33,851 nucleotides of DNA from Chloroflexota bacterium (lineage in GTDB: Bacteria; Chloroflexota; Dehalococcoidia; Lucifugimonadales; Australimonadaceae). The stretch is taken from contig JADFRC010000007.1 of NCBI GenBank assembly GCA_022561455.1, positions 1 through 33,851 on the forward strand, in the 5' to 3' direction. A program made the translations under genes and the position numbers. Below are positions 22,975-30,997 of this stretch, piece by piece. The notes under the pieces were generated by a model. That model made no database searches, was not told the origin of the DNA, and was given only the letters and a program-made list of their open reading frames with translations. How positions within the stretch are numbered: position 1 is the stretch's first letter; each line of letters starts with the position of its first letter.

Positions 22975-24498
22975 CTACGACGCGGTGCCCTGGCCTGAGA
23001 AGGCTTCGGCGACGAAGCGGCGCTGTATCTTGCCCGTGGCCCCGCGGGGTATCTCGTCGACGATGTGGATGGTGCGCGGCACCTTGTAGTCGGCCAGCCG
23101 CGTCCGGCAGTACGCCACGAGCTCGGCAGCGGTCGCCTCGCCGGAGAGCACGACGGCCGCCACGGGCTCCTCGCCGTGCGTGGGGTGCGGCACACCGAAG
23201 GCGACGGCCTCCGCAACCGCGGGGTGGTCGCCGAGCACCTCGTCGATCTCGCGTGGTGAGATCTTCTCGCCGCTGCGGTTGATGATCTCCTTGAGGCGGC
23301 CCGTGAGCGTCAGATACCCGCTGGCGTCGATCACGCCCTCATCACCGGTGCGGAACCAGCCGTTCGTGAACGACGCCGCGTTGGCCTCCGGGTTGTTCTC
23401 GTACCCGGTGATGACGTTCGCTCCCTTGATGACGACCTCGCCCTTCGTGCCGGGCGAGAGCAGGTCGCCGTCCGCGTCCATGATGGCGACCTCGACGCCG
23501 GTGCCGGGGCCAACAGAGCCGGCCTTGCGGTCGGCGGGCGGCAGCGGGTTCGACGCCATCTGGTGGGCAGCCTCCGTCATGCCGTATGCCTCGAGCACCG
23601 GCGCGCCGAAGGCCTCCTCGAGGTCGTGCATCAGGCTCGGTGCGAGCGCGGCGCTGCACGAGCGGATGAAGCGCAGGGTCTCCGCGCCCGGCGGCGGATC
23701 GCCGGCCCCGCGGCTCTTCGCGCGAGTCAGCAGCGCCTGGTGCATCGAGGGCACCGCCGAGTACCACGTCACGCCGTGGTCCTTCACGACCGGCCAGAAG
23801 TTCAAGGGATTGAACTTCGGCGGCACGACGACCGTCCCCCCGGACTGGAAGGTCGCGAGCGTCGAGGCGACCAGCCCGTGGACGTGGAAGAGCGGCATGA
23901 TGCAGAGCGAGACGTCGTCCGGGCTGAGGTCGTAGGTCGCGGCGACGTTGCGCAGCGAGGTCGTCAGGTTGCCGTGCGTGAGCGGTACGCGCTTGGGACG
24001 CGACGTCGTGCCGCTCGTGTGCAGGATGAGCGCGACGTCCGACGGCTTCGGAGCCGTGCCCGCGCCGCCGTCGCCCCGGGGGGGGCCTATGAAGTTCATC
24101 CCGCCGGTTGAGTCCATCGTGATGGTGATGTGCAGCACGTCTTCGCCCGCGGCCTCGACCGCCTCCAAGCCCTCCTTGGGGCCGGTGATGATGGCCTTCG
24201 CGCCGGTGTCGTCGAGATAGAACTCGAACTCCTCCGGCTTGTACGCGGCGTTGAGCGGCGCGGCGATCGCCACTCCGGAGACGGCTAGGAAGGAGGCGAT
24301 GACCTCGATGCCGTTCGGCAGCACGATGGCGACGCGGTCGGTGCGCGTGAGTCCGAAGCCCCGCAGCTGGGCCATCAGCCGCCCGATCTGCCGGCGGAGG
24401 CCGTCGTATGTGAGCGTCGGGCCGTCCGGCGAGATCACGGCCGGGTGGGAGCCCTCCCCTCTCTTGAGGACCTCAATCAGTGTCTGCGCGTCAGCCAT
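22975..24498 (-). CDS. Acyl-CoA synthetase (AMP-forming), oxalyl-CoA synthetase-like
   Basis: 507-residue ANL-superfamily ligase that activates a carboxylate with ATP and CoA. Core motifs are HTSGTTSRPKRVPLTH (~162-177; note Arg where most members have Gly in PKG), YGMTEAAHQM, WFRTGDEG, GRLKEIINRSGEKISP and the C-terminal catalytic Lys in GATGKIQRR. The segments PLNAAYKPEEFEFYLDD, FHVHGL, TWYSAVPSMHQALL, FIRSCSAALAPSLM and MASNPLP strongly resemble, from memory, plant and fungal AAE3/Pcs60 oxalyl-CoA synthetases. Start ATG 24498 follows GGAGGA. It is 18 bp downstream of malate synthase in a three-gene minus-strand operon. Oxalate as substrate is inference; other short acids are possible. Confidence 0.85.
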   Translation of the reverse strand: MADAQTLIEVLKRGEGSHPAVISPDGPTLTYDGLRRQIGRLMAQLRGFGLTRTDRVAIVLPNGIEVIASFLAVSGVAIAAPLNAAYKPEEFEFYLDDTGAKAIITGPKEGLEAVEAAGEDVLHITITMDSTGGMNFIGPPRGDGGAGTAPKPSDVALILHTSGTTSRPKRVPLTHGNLTTSLRNVAATYDLSPDDVSLCIMPLFHVHGLVASTLATFQSGGTVVVPPKFNPLNFWPVVKDHGVTWYSAVPSMHQALLTRAKSRGAGDPPPGAETLRFIRSCSAALAPSLMHDLEEAFGAPVLEAYGMTEAAHQMASNPLPPADRKAGSVGPGTGVEVAIMDADGDLLSPGTKGEVVIKGANVITGYENNPEANAASFTNGWFRTGDEGVIDASGYLTLTGRLKEIINRSGEKISPREIDEVLGDHPAVAEAVAFGVPHPTHGEEPVAAVVLSGEATAAELVAYCRTRLADYKVPRTIHIVDEIPRGATGKIQRRFVAEAFSGQGTAS

Positions 24499-24516
24499 CG
24501 TTCCTCCGCTCGCTAC

Positions 24517-26220
24517 CTAAATGGCATCTGGGGCGGCGGCGATCGCCGCCAGGTCGTCCCGGGTGTAGGAGCCGAGGCTCCTGAAGTCGTACTCAGTGTA
24601 GTTCTTGATCCACTGCATCGTGACTTTGGCGGCCTGCCGGTAGCGCTCCTGGGCCGCCTCGCTCGGCGCCTCGATCCGGCTCACGATGTCCGCTTCTTCA
24701 GCGATCAGCATACGCTTCACGAGGGCCAGGCCGTGCGCCTCGCCCGTGTCCGCATCCTCGGCCGCGTGCACGATGCGCTGGGCGGTCTGGGCGACGGAGA
24801 TGCGCGCGGTGGCCAGGTCCTCCATGAGCGCCGGGTGGAGTCCGGGCCGCCCGGCGAGGCTGTCGATGCCCTTGGCGCCCCGGCCGCCGAGCCACCCCTC
24901 GACGTACTCGATGAGCGTCCGCAGGTTGCGCCGCGTGCCCTCGAGCGTGATCTTACCCTCCGGGCGCTCGATGGCGATGGGATAGCGCTCGGGGTCGGCC
25001 ATCTCGGCGCTCGGGGTCCAGCCGGAATCCGAGCGCTCCTTGAAGGGAGCCGCGGCAACGCCCATATGGAAGATGTGGGCGACCCACCCGCGCGTGAAGC
25101 CCTGGGCGGCCTCCCACTCCTTGTCGGCCCGGATCGAGGCCGCGGCCGCTTCGTTGACCTCTTCGTCGCGGCTGGGCAGCGCGGTCGCCATGCCGCCGAT
25201 CGCGACCGCGCCATGCTTGAGGCAGACCGCGACGAGCCTGCGGAAGATGTTGGACAGAAAGTCCGTTGTCTTGATGTCCACGCCGAAGCGGTCCGGCCAG
25301 ACCATATCCGGGTCGGCCATGACGAACTCTAGGATGCTCGCCTTGAGGTCCCAGCGCGCCGCGTTGAGCCCGGCCGCGTATGGGCCAAGCGCGTGCAGCA
25401 TCTCCTCCATCTCGTAGACCGCCGGCAGCGATTCGACGAGCGGGATGCCACGGATCACGGCGTCGCGCAGGTGCTCGAGGGACGCCTGGCTCTCGGCGAA
25501 GAAGTCGTGCCAGAACGCGGCCTCGGTGGCCGACTCCATCTTGGGCAGGTAGAAGTAGATGCCCTGCCCGGCCTCGGCCTGAGCGCGGCCCGCGTGGAAG
25601 AGCGTGAGCGCCGTCCCGAGGATCGCCGCCGAGACCGGCTTCTGGTCGATCGTCACCTCCGGCTCGTCGAGGTGCAGGCCGCGCTCGCGGTGCATGAAGA
25701 AGGGCAGCGGGCCGTCTTGGATCGCGTAGTCGCGGTTGCGCTCGGCGTCGTGGTACGCGAGCTCGCGCCGCACGGCAAGCGTCCGGTTGTGGGCGGCCCG
25801 GACGGTATCGACGAGACGGTGGCCGGCCGAGTCCTCGTCGTCGTCCAGATCGCCCTCGGCGCGGGCCCCCTCGGGGCCGGGGTTGAGCGCGTTGATGAAC
25901 ATGGGCGTGATGGAGACCGGGCCGGTGATCTCGATGCCCGGCTTGCGCAGCTCCTCCGGCACCGGCGGGACCTGCCACGGCTCGGTGGTGATGGCGCTCT
26001 TTGGTGGGCTCGTGGGCAGCTGGAGGCCGCGCCGGGCCGAGCGCGCGGCGTCCGCTCTTGCCTCGCGCGCAGCGGCGACGCGCGGTGCGAAGGCATCGTG
26101 CATGTGCGTGAGGTAGTCGCAGAACGCGGGTGTGAACAGCTCCGCCGCGCCGCCGCCTTCACCTTCGCCCTGGCCTTCACTCTTTATGGAAGCGAATGTC
26201 ACCCGGCCAACGGTCGGCAT
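24517..26220 (-). CDS. aceB: Malate synthase A-type
   Basis: 567-residue malate synthase, which condenses glyoxylate with acetyl-CoA to malate in the cytoplasm. Family blocks in order are ELFTPAFCDYLTHMHDAF near the N-terminus, EITGPVSITPMFINALNPG, FFMHRERGLHLDEPE, IYFYLPKMESATEAAFWHDF, LVESLPAVYEMEEMLHAL, GLNAARWDLKASILEF, AIGGMATALP, and DKEWEAAQGFTRGWVAH, which carries the thiol/CoA-side region. Length is slightly above the usual ~530 because of a Gly/Glu-rich N-terminus (SEGQGEGEGGGA). Start ATG 26220 follows AAGGA at 8 bp; upstream open frame runs into the repeat element. It heads an operon with the ligase and PanE-like genes. No isocitrate lyase is in the window. Confidence 0.9.
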   Translation of the reverse strand: MPTVGRVTFASIKSEGQGEGEGGGAAELFTPAFCDYLTHMHDAFAPRVAAAREARADAARSARRGLQLPTSPPKSAITTEPWQVPPVPEELRKPGIEITGPVSITPMFINALNPGPEGARAEGDLDDDEDSAGHRLVDTVRAAHNRTLAVRRELAYHDAERNRDYAIQDGPLPFFMHRERGLHLDEPEVTIDQKPVSAAILGTALTLFHAGRAQAEAGQGIYFYLPKMESATEAAFWHDFFAESQASLEHLRDAVIRGIPLVESLPAVYEMEEMLHALGPYAAGLNAARWDLKASILEFVMADPDMVWPDRFGVDIKTTDFLSNIFRRLVAVCLKHGAVAIGGMATALPSRDEEVNEAAAASIRADKEWEAAQGFTRGWVAHIFHMGVAAAPFKERSDSGWTPSAEMADPERYPIAIERPEGKITLEGTRRNLRTLIEYVEGWLGGRGAKGIDSLAGRPGLHPALMEDLATARISVAQTAQRIVHAAEDADTGEAHGLALVKRMLIAEEADIVSRIEAPSEAAQERYRQAAKVTMQWIKNYTEYDFRSLGSYTRDDLAAIAAAPDAI

Positions 26221-26619
26221 GGATACGGTCCTTCGGCTCAAGCGGTGCCCGGAGCTCGCCGCGCCGGCGGTCGCCACCGGCTCGGCGGCGGGGCTCGGAC
26301 GACCCACGGACGATAGTGGGCCTTGCCTCAGAACCTTCGCCCCGCTCCTGTAACGTCGGTGCCCCACGACCGTTCCGACCATCCCCCCAGCCCCCTTCCC
26401 TTCGACAGGCTCAGGGCAGGCTCTGGCCAGGAAGGGGGTGATAAAGCCAAATACGGGGGACACCCCTGTATCCCCGACAGTGGGCGTGCCCCCGGCAAAG
26501 GGGCTTCACCCCTCTGCACACCCTGTCCGGTGCATGAAAAGGGGTTTTGAGGCAAGGCCACGATAGTGGGCGCGGCCGCATGCCGTCAACCGCGCCGCGT
26601 GGGCTACGGGGCCGCCGGT
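26221..26619. other. 399-bp gene-free stretch upstream of malate synthase
   Basis: No credible gene. 26319-26559 is the repeat element described separately, flanked by 9-bp duplications. 26221-26309 is the malate synthase leader, in which I see no clear promoter hexamers. Open frames here are translations of the repeat. Confidence 0.6.
26319..26559. mobile_element. MITE-like element, 241 bp, 17-bp TIRs, 9-bp target duplication
   Basis: The left end GGCCTTGCCTCAGAACC (26319-26335) and right end GGTTTTGAGGCAAGGCC (26543-26559) are inverted copies with one mismatch. ACGATAGTG occurs immediately outside both ends (26310-26318 and 26560-26568), a 9-bp direct target duplication. No transposase is inside, so it is non-autonomous. 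The interior has a palindromic centre interrupted by a ~27-bp insert containing CTTCGACAGGCTCAGGGC (26400-26417) and a GGGG-rich hairpin. A relative lies at 30801-30997. Confidence 0.8.
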
Positions 26620-27855
26620 CTACTCGCGGACGCGCTCGGCGTCCGGAGGGGCGTGCCCGATCTGCAGCTCGAGGATCTCGCCGGTCGATGGGTCGACGAT
26701 CAGGACGGCGGCCTGGTCCAGCCTCAGCTGCTTGATGCTCCCCGGCCGGCCATCCACGATCAGCTTGGTGCCCCGCCGCGTGAGGTGAGCGACGTGCCTC
26801 GTGCCGTCCTCGACGGCGACCACGCTCACGTCGACGCCGAGGAGGTTCCGGCCGTCGTGGATGACCTTGATGCCATCGATGCGCGCCGCGACGTGGACCA
26901 TGCCAACGTCGGTGGGGGCGCCGCCCTGCGCATCCGTCGTGCCCCCCTCTGGGCCCGCGTCCGTCCCGCGCACCTGATGGGCGACATCGGTTCTGCTGAG
27001 CAGCTCCTCCAATCCCTGGTGGCTCCGTTCCATCGCCTCCCGGAGCCGCTGGAGCTCCCGCCTGCTCGGCCCTTCACCGACCATGCTCTCGAATCTCGCG
27101 ATGCGCTCCCGGAACGCTTCTATCTGGGTGCTCAACAGCACGATCCGCCGCATGGACACCTCGCGCCGCGACGGCGATCCGGGCGTCATGCTCGGCGGCT
27201 CGTGGTCCGGTCCGGCGGCCGGCGCCGAGTCGTCGAGGGCCGGCAGCGTTTCGACGATCGAGCGCACGCGAGCGACCGCGAGGCCCTGCGCACGGGCCCG
27301 GTGGCGCTCGATCTGCTCGACCAGGTCGGGCACGAACCGCCCGCGGCCGGTGCTCGTCACGGCCTCGAGCTCACTCATCCTGCGCTCCATGAACCGCGCG
27401 TGCAGCCTCGACTTGCGCTCGTCGGTGACGGCGAGGGCAAGCTGAGCGCGCTCGCCGGCGCGCATCACCGGATAGAGGAGCTCGCCCGGAGCGCTGTCCT
27501 GGGCCGCGAGGACCGTGCCCGTGCTCGAGCCGGCGACGACGAGCAGCACCACGAGCGCGACGGTCGCCAGGCGCGGTGCGCGGCCGGCCCCGGCGAACGG
27601 CAGGCGCCACCAGGCCCGCCGGCTACGCTTGCGGTCGATAGCGTCGTGAAGCCGGAGGCGGGCCGCGCGCTTGCGGTCCTGGTCCGGGAGGAAAGCGAAC
27701 GCCTCAGCGGCCGCAACGCCCGCGGACAGCGCGTCGCGGAGCTCGGCCGCGTGCTCGGGGAAGTCGCGGACGCAATCCTCGATGCTCTCGCCGCGCGCGA
27801 GCACGCGGTCGATGCACCCATCGAGTATCTCTGCGAAGGACCGGCGCTCCGTCAT
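26620..27855 (-). CDS. DUF5667-type membrane protein, putative partner of the ECF sigma factor
   Basis: 411-residue protein with a cytoplasmic N-terminus (~1-92, containing the FAEILDGCIDRVLARGE segment), one membrane helix (~93-117, RLATVALVVLLVVAGSSTGTV) and a large outer part. Just after the membrane segment, DSAPGELLYPVMRAGERAQLAL matches the DUF5667 pattern. An Arg/Glu-rich, probably coiled-coil segment (~250-300) and a C-terminal beta domain follow. The start ATG overlaps the ECF sigma stop (ATGA, 27852-27855), so translation is coupled and an anti-sigma or sensor role is likely. The classical HxxxCxxC zinc anti-sigma motif is absent. Function is inferred from context only. Confidence 0.75.
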   Translation of the reverse strand: MTERRSFAEILDGCIDRVLARGESIEDCVRDFPEHAAELRDALSAGVAAAEAFAFLPDQDRKRAARLRLHDAIDRKRSRRAWWRLPFAGAGRAPRLATVALVVLLVVAGSSTGTVLAAQDSAPGELLYPVMRAGERAQLALAVTDERKSRLHARFMERRMSELEAVTSTGRGRFVPDLVEQIERHRARAQGLAVARVRSIVETLPALDDSAPAAGPDHEPPSMTPGSPSRREVSMRRIVLLSTQIEAFRERIARFESMVGEGPSRRELQRLREAMERSHQGLEELLSRTDVAHQVRGTDAGPEGGTTDAQGGAPTDVGMVHVAARIDGIKVIHDGRNLLGVDVSVVAVEDGTRHVAHLTRRGTKLIVDGRPGSIKQLRLDQAAVLIVDPSTGEILELQIGHAPPDAERVRE

Positions 27856-28445
27856 CGTCCACCTGCTTCTTGGGAGGGCCCGTGATCCTCCGGGTGAGGG
27901 GGCGCCTCCGGATGAGCGGCCCCGGGAACCATCAGCGCTCGCAGCGCCTTGAGCGCCGTGCGCTGGAGCTCGCGGACCGCTCCTGGCGTGCGCCCCATCA
28001 CGGCGCCCGTCTCCTCGGCTGAGAGCTGACCCGAGAATCGGAGCGAGATGACTTCCTGCTGGGCCTGGTTCAGGTGCTCCATCATCTGCCTGACACGTTC
28101 CATGGCGAGGCGCTGCTCGACCTCCGCGGCCGTGTCGGCGGAGCCCGCGATCTGCATCGCGTCGTCCAGGACGACGGCGGGGCGCCGGGTGCTCCGCCGG
28201 TAGTGGTCCACCACCAGGTTGTGGGCGATGCGGAACAGCCACGCCTCGATGGGCGCGCCGCGGTCCCGGAAGGAGCCGATGGACTCGACGGCGCGGACGA
28301 AGACCTCGGCGGCGAGGTCCTCGCCCAGGTCGCGGCTGCCCGTGCGCGCGGTGACGTAGCGCGCGACGCGGTCGTAGAGCTCTTCGTAGAGATCGGTGAG
28401 GATCTGGGCGTCGGGTCGGGCCCGGTCGGAGCCGGTGGGGCGCAC
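27852..28445 (-). CDS. ECF-subfamily RNA polymerase sigma factor
   Basis: 197-residue sigma-70 factor with only regions 2 and 4. Region 2 spans LYEELYDRVARYVTARTG through the DLAAEVFVRAVESI helix to APIEAWLFRIAHNLVVDHYRR. Region 4 is LNQAQQEVISLRFSGQLSAEETGAVMGRTPGAVRELQRTAL, with the helix-turn-helix that reads -35. I chose GTG 28445 because AGGAG lies nine bases upstream and an extended -10 element (28493-28498) lies before it. Open frame extends to GTG 28520, with an ATG at 28502, adding 25 non-conserved residues. It is followed by the overlapping DUF5667 gene, the usual sigma/anti-sigma arrangement. Confidence 0.88.
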   Translation of the reverse strand: MRPTGSDRARPDAQILTDLYEELYDRVARYVTARTGSRDLGEDLAAEVFVRAVESIGSFRDRGAPIEAWLFRIAHNLVVDHYRRSTRRPAVVLDDAMQIAGSADTAAEVEQRLAMERVRQMMEHLNQAQQEVISLRFSGQLSAEETGAVMGRTPGAVRELQRTALKALRALMVPGAAHPEAPPHPEDHGPSQEAGGR

Positions 28446-28492
28446 GGCGGCGTGCTCCTGGCCAGGTGGGTATCTGAGGGCTGGCGCACCTG

Positions 28493-28501
28493 AGTATACC
28501 A
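28493..28501 (-). promoter_or_regulatory. Candidate extended -10 promoter of the sigma/DUF5667 operon
   Basis: Minus-strand TGGTATACT (TGN + TATACT), with the hexamer at 28493-28498. It is about 48 bp upstream of the chosen GTG start. No -35 match is evident. Confidence 0.4.
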
Positions 28502-28638
28502 TTCGATCTTCCGCGTCCACCTGGTACCGACGCCCTTCCGAGCGCCCCCACCGCTCTATCCGCTACCCCCTGCACTTGAGCACAACGACGCGGCGGCCGG
28601 AACGTCAGGGCGCGCGGGGCTCCCCGCCCCTGAGCTCT

Positions 28639-28647
28639 TGGTAGAAT
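28639..28647 (+). promoter_or_regulatory. Candidate extended -10 promoter of the methyltransferase gene
   Basis: TGGTAGAAT (TGN + TAGAAT), 29 bp upstream of the ATG at 28677. It has the same layout as the divergent promoter at 28493-28501 and likewise lacks a -35. Confidence 0.4.
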
Positions 28648-28676
28648 CGTGCGGTCCACACGCCAAGGGAGCCAAC

Positions 28677-29468
28677 ATGGCCGTGCGCCCCGACGGAACG
28701 ACGCCCGTGAGGAGCGCCGGCGAGCAGTTCGGGCGTATGGCGTCACGCTACCGCACAAGCCGCACGCACGCCGCACCCGGACGCCTCGTCGACCTCGGCG
28801 CGCTCGTGGCCGGGCGGCGCTACGGCACCGCGGTGGACGTCGGCACCGGACCAGGCTTCACGGCCTTCGCGGTCGCCCATTTCTGCGACCGCGTCGTCGC
28901 GACGGACGTGGCCGGGCCCATGCTTGCGCAGCTGCTCGAGCTGCGCGACGAGAACGGCATGCGCGGCGTGGAGCCGGTGCTCGCGGCGGCCGGATCGCTG
29001 CCGTTCGCGGACGGCTCGGTGGACCTCGTGACCTGCCGGACGGCCGCCCACCACTTCGCCGACGTCCCCGGCTGGCTCGCGGAGTCCCACCGCGTGCTCG
29101 CACCGGACGGCGTGCTTGCCATCGCCGACACCATCGCGCCCGCCGACCCCCAGACCGCCGCGTGGATGCACCGCATCGAACGCGAGCGCGACCCGAGCCA
29201 CGTCCGCAACCTGCCGGCGGCCGAGTGGCGAGCGGCCCTCGATAACGCCGGGTTCCGGATCGTCCAGGAGGCCGCGTCGGTGGTTCTGCTCCAGTTCCCG
29301 GACTGGGCGGAGCGCGCCGGGATGGAGGCGGACGCGATGGAGGCGCTTCGCGGCGAGCTGCTGGGCGCCCCCGGCGACGCGAAGCGCGCGTTCGGCATCG
29401 AGCCGCAGGGCGACGGGAGCATCGACTTCCACTGGGACGTGCTGGCGCTCGTGGCCGCGAAGGCCTAG
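28677..29468 (+). CDS. Class I SAM-dependent methyltransferase (Methyltransf_11 type)
   Basis: 263-residue cytoplasmic methyltransferase of the UbiE/Methyltransf_11 group. Motif I is VDVGTGPGF (53-61), motif II includes VVATDVAGPM (acidic residue binding the SAM ribose), and the post-motif region LPFADGSVDLVTCRTAAHHF (~106-125) is typical of this group. SHRVLAPDGVLAIADT is motif III. Substrate not inferable; small-molecule acceptors are common. Start ATG 28677 is chosen because AAGGGAG (28664-28670) precedes it; an in-frame start at 28638 lies within the promoter-like element. It is convergent with the aminotransferase gene, separated by only 12 bp. Confidence 0.87.
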   Translation: MAVRPDGTTPVRSAGEQFGRMASRYRTSRTHAAPGRLVDLGALVAGRRYGTAVDVGTGPGFTAFAVAHFCDRVVATDVAGPMLAQLLELRDENGMRGVEPVLAAAGSLPFADGSVDLVTCRTAAHHFADVPGWLAESHRVLAPDGVLAIADTIAPADPQTAAWMHRIERERDPSHVRNLPAAEWRAALDNAGFRIVQEAASVVLLQFPDWAERAGMEADAMEALRGELLGAPGDAKRAFGIEPQGDGSIDFHWDVLALVAAKA

Positions 29469-29480
29469 GCGGGCGAGGTC

Positions 29481-30656
29481 TTAGGCCAGGTGCTCACGGA
29501 CCGAGCGCTGGGCTGCCGCGACCCCGGCGCCAACGGCGACCTCGAACCCCTGGGCGGCCAGCGCGTTCTCCAGGCCCGAGAGGAACGTGAGGACGTTCGA
29601 GACGGTGCTGTTGTGGCCCATCAGGCCCACCCGCCACACCTTCCCGGCAAGATCGGACAGCCCGCCGCTGACCTCGATGCCGTGGTGGGCGAAGAGGTAC
29701 TTCCGGACGTCGGCCTCGGGCACGCCATCGGGTGAGCGGACGGCGGTCAGACTCGGCGCGCGGTGGTCCTCTGGCGCGACGATCCCAAGACCCATCGCGT
29801 CCAAGCCCGCATAGAGCGCGGCGGCACTGTGCGCGTGCCGTGCCCAGCGGGCCTCCAGCCCCTCCTCCAGCACGAGCCGGAGGGCCTCGTGCAGCGCATA
29901 GATCATCAAGACGGGCGCGGTGTGGTGGTAGACGCGCTGGGCCCAGTAGTCCTGGAGCATCGTCAGGTCTAAGTAGAAGCTCTGGACCTTGGTCTTGCGG
30001 GCGCGCATGACCTCGATCGCCCGCTCACTCAAGGTGATGGGAGCGAGACCGGGAGGTGCGCCGATGCACTTCTGCGTGCCGCTGTAGCAGACGTCCACGC
30101 CCCATCGATCGGCGCGGAACTCCATGCCGGCGAGCGACGTCACGGCGTCCACCACGAGCAGCGCCCCCGCGTCGTGCGCGATCGCCGCCAGCGGCTCCAG
30201 AGGCGTGAGCACGCCGGTGGAGGTCTCGGCGTGCACGACGGCGACGGCCTTGACGCGCTTGAGCGAGGCCACACGGGCCTTGACGGCGTCGGGGTCCACG
30301 GGGGAGCCCATCGGGTGCTCGACCGTGATGACGTCGGCACCGCAGCGCCGCCCGATCTCCGCGAGCCGCTCTCCGAAGTAGCCGTTGGTGCCGATCACGA
30401 AGGTGTCGCCCGGCTCCAGCACGTTGACGAGGGCGGCTTCCATGCCGGCCGTACCGGTGCCGGATACGGGGAGCGTCGCCGCGTTCTTGGTCTGGAAGAC
30501 CTCCCGCAGCATCTCGCGGACGTCGTCCATCATGCCGAGGAAGTCGGGGTCCAGGTGCCCGAGCAGCGGGGCCGTCATCGCGTTGGCCACCCGGGGGTGG
30601 ATGTTGGAAGGGCCGGCGCCCATGAGGAGGCGCATCGGTGGGTTGAAGTCGTCCAT
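29481..30656 (-). CDS. Class V aminotransferase, serine/alanine-glyoxylate aminotransferase type
   Basis: 391-residue PLP-dependent enzyme of the alanine/serine-glyoxylate aminotransferase family, which transfers amino groups to glyoxylate to give glycine. Diagnostic features are the N-terminal LLMGAGPSNIHPRV, the SGTGTAGMEAAL cofactor-binding segment, ETSTGVLTPLE, VVDAVTSLAG, and the Schiff-base Lys in SGTQKCIGAPPGLAP (Lys196 counted from the ATG chosen here). Start ATG 30656 is the first Met; a GTG at 30668 adds four residues and cannot be excluded. Neither has a strong SD. A TATAAT lies about 105 bp upstream (30773-30778). Functionally it joins malate synthase and the oxalyl-CoA-synthetase-like ligase around glyoxylate. 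Phosphoserine/aspartate aminotransferase activity is an alternative. Confidence 0.88.
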   Translation of the reverse strand: MDDFNPPMRLLMGAGPSNIHPRVANAMTAPLLGHLDPDFLGMMDDVREMLREVFQTKNAATLPVSGTGTAGMEAALVNVLEPGDTFVIGTNGYFGERLAEIGRRCGADVITVEHPMGSPVDPDAVKARVASLKRVKAVAVVHAETSTGVLTPLEPLAAIAHDAGALLVVDAVTSLAGMEFRADRWGVDVCYSGTQKCIGAPPGLAPITLSERAIEVMRARKTKVQSFYLDLTMLQDYWAQRVYHHTAPVLMIYALHEALRLVLEEGLEARWARHAHSAAALYAGLDAMGLGIVAPEDHRAPSLTAVRSPDGVPEADVRKYLFAHHGIEVSGGLSDLAGKVWRVGLMGHNSTVSNVLTFLSGLENALAAQGFEVAVGAGVAAAQRSVREHLA

Positions 30657-30772
30657 GTCGCCTGTCACGGGTCCCTGAAATGTGCTGGGCAGGGGCGGAG
30701 TCGCCAGGCAGCGGGCTCGTGCCCCGCGCGAGGGTGGGGGCGATCGGGAGCGTGCGCCAGGTAACGGTCTGC

Positions 30773-30778
30773 ATTATA
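30773..30778 (-). promoter_or_regulatory. Candidate -10 box (TATAAT) for the aminotransferase gene
   Basis: A perfect minus-strand TATAAT in very GC-rich surroundings, 117 bp upstream of ATG 30656 and 23 bp from the repeat element end. The region 17 bp further upstream (GCCCGC) does not resemble a -35. Confidence 0.45.
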
Positions 30779-30800
30779 GCGTTGCGCCGGCATGGCGGGC

Positions 30801-30997
30801 GGCTTTGCCTCAAAACCTGCGCCCCGCTCCCGTAACGTCGGTGCCCACGACCGTTTCGACCATCCCCCTGGCCCCCTTCCTGCCAGGAAGGGGGAACTGT
30901 ATCCGGATACGGGGGACACCCCCGTGCCCCCGGCAAAGGGGCTTTGCCCCTCTGCACTCCCGGTCCGGTGGATGAAAAGAGGTTTTGAGGCAAGGCT
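30801..30997. mobile_element. Second MITE-like copy, internally shortened
   Basis: The left end GGCTTTGCCTCAAAACC (30801-30817) and right end GGTTTTGAGGCAAGGC (30981-30996) are inverted repeats matching those of 26319-26559. The interior is shared: the CCCGCTCC-GTAACGTCGGTGCC block after the left end, a perfect palindrome at 30872-30894, and the AAAGGGGC hairpin. Relative to the other copy it lacks the ~27-bp central insert and about 20 bp near 30920. No target duplication is visible. Confidence 0.7.

Noticed and set aside
26221-26463. Longer N-terminus for malate synthase
   Set aside because: The extra codons cross the MITE-like element and its target duplication; ATG 26220 has an SD and gives a family-like start.
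27852-28776. Fusion of the sigma factor and DUF5667 frames into one 718-residue protein (26620-28776)
   Set aside because: The upstream part of that frame lies out of phase over the sigma gene and is Arg/Pro-rich noise; the ATGA overlap explains two separate genes.
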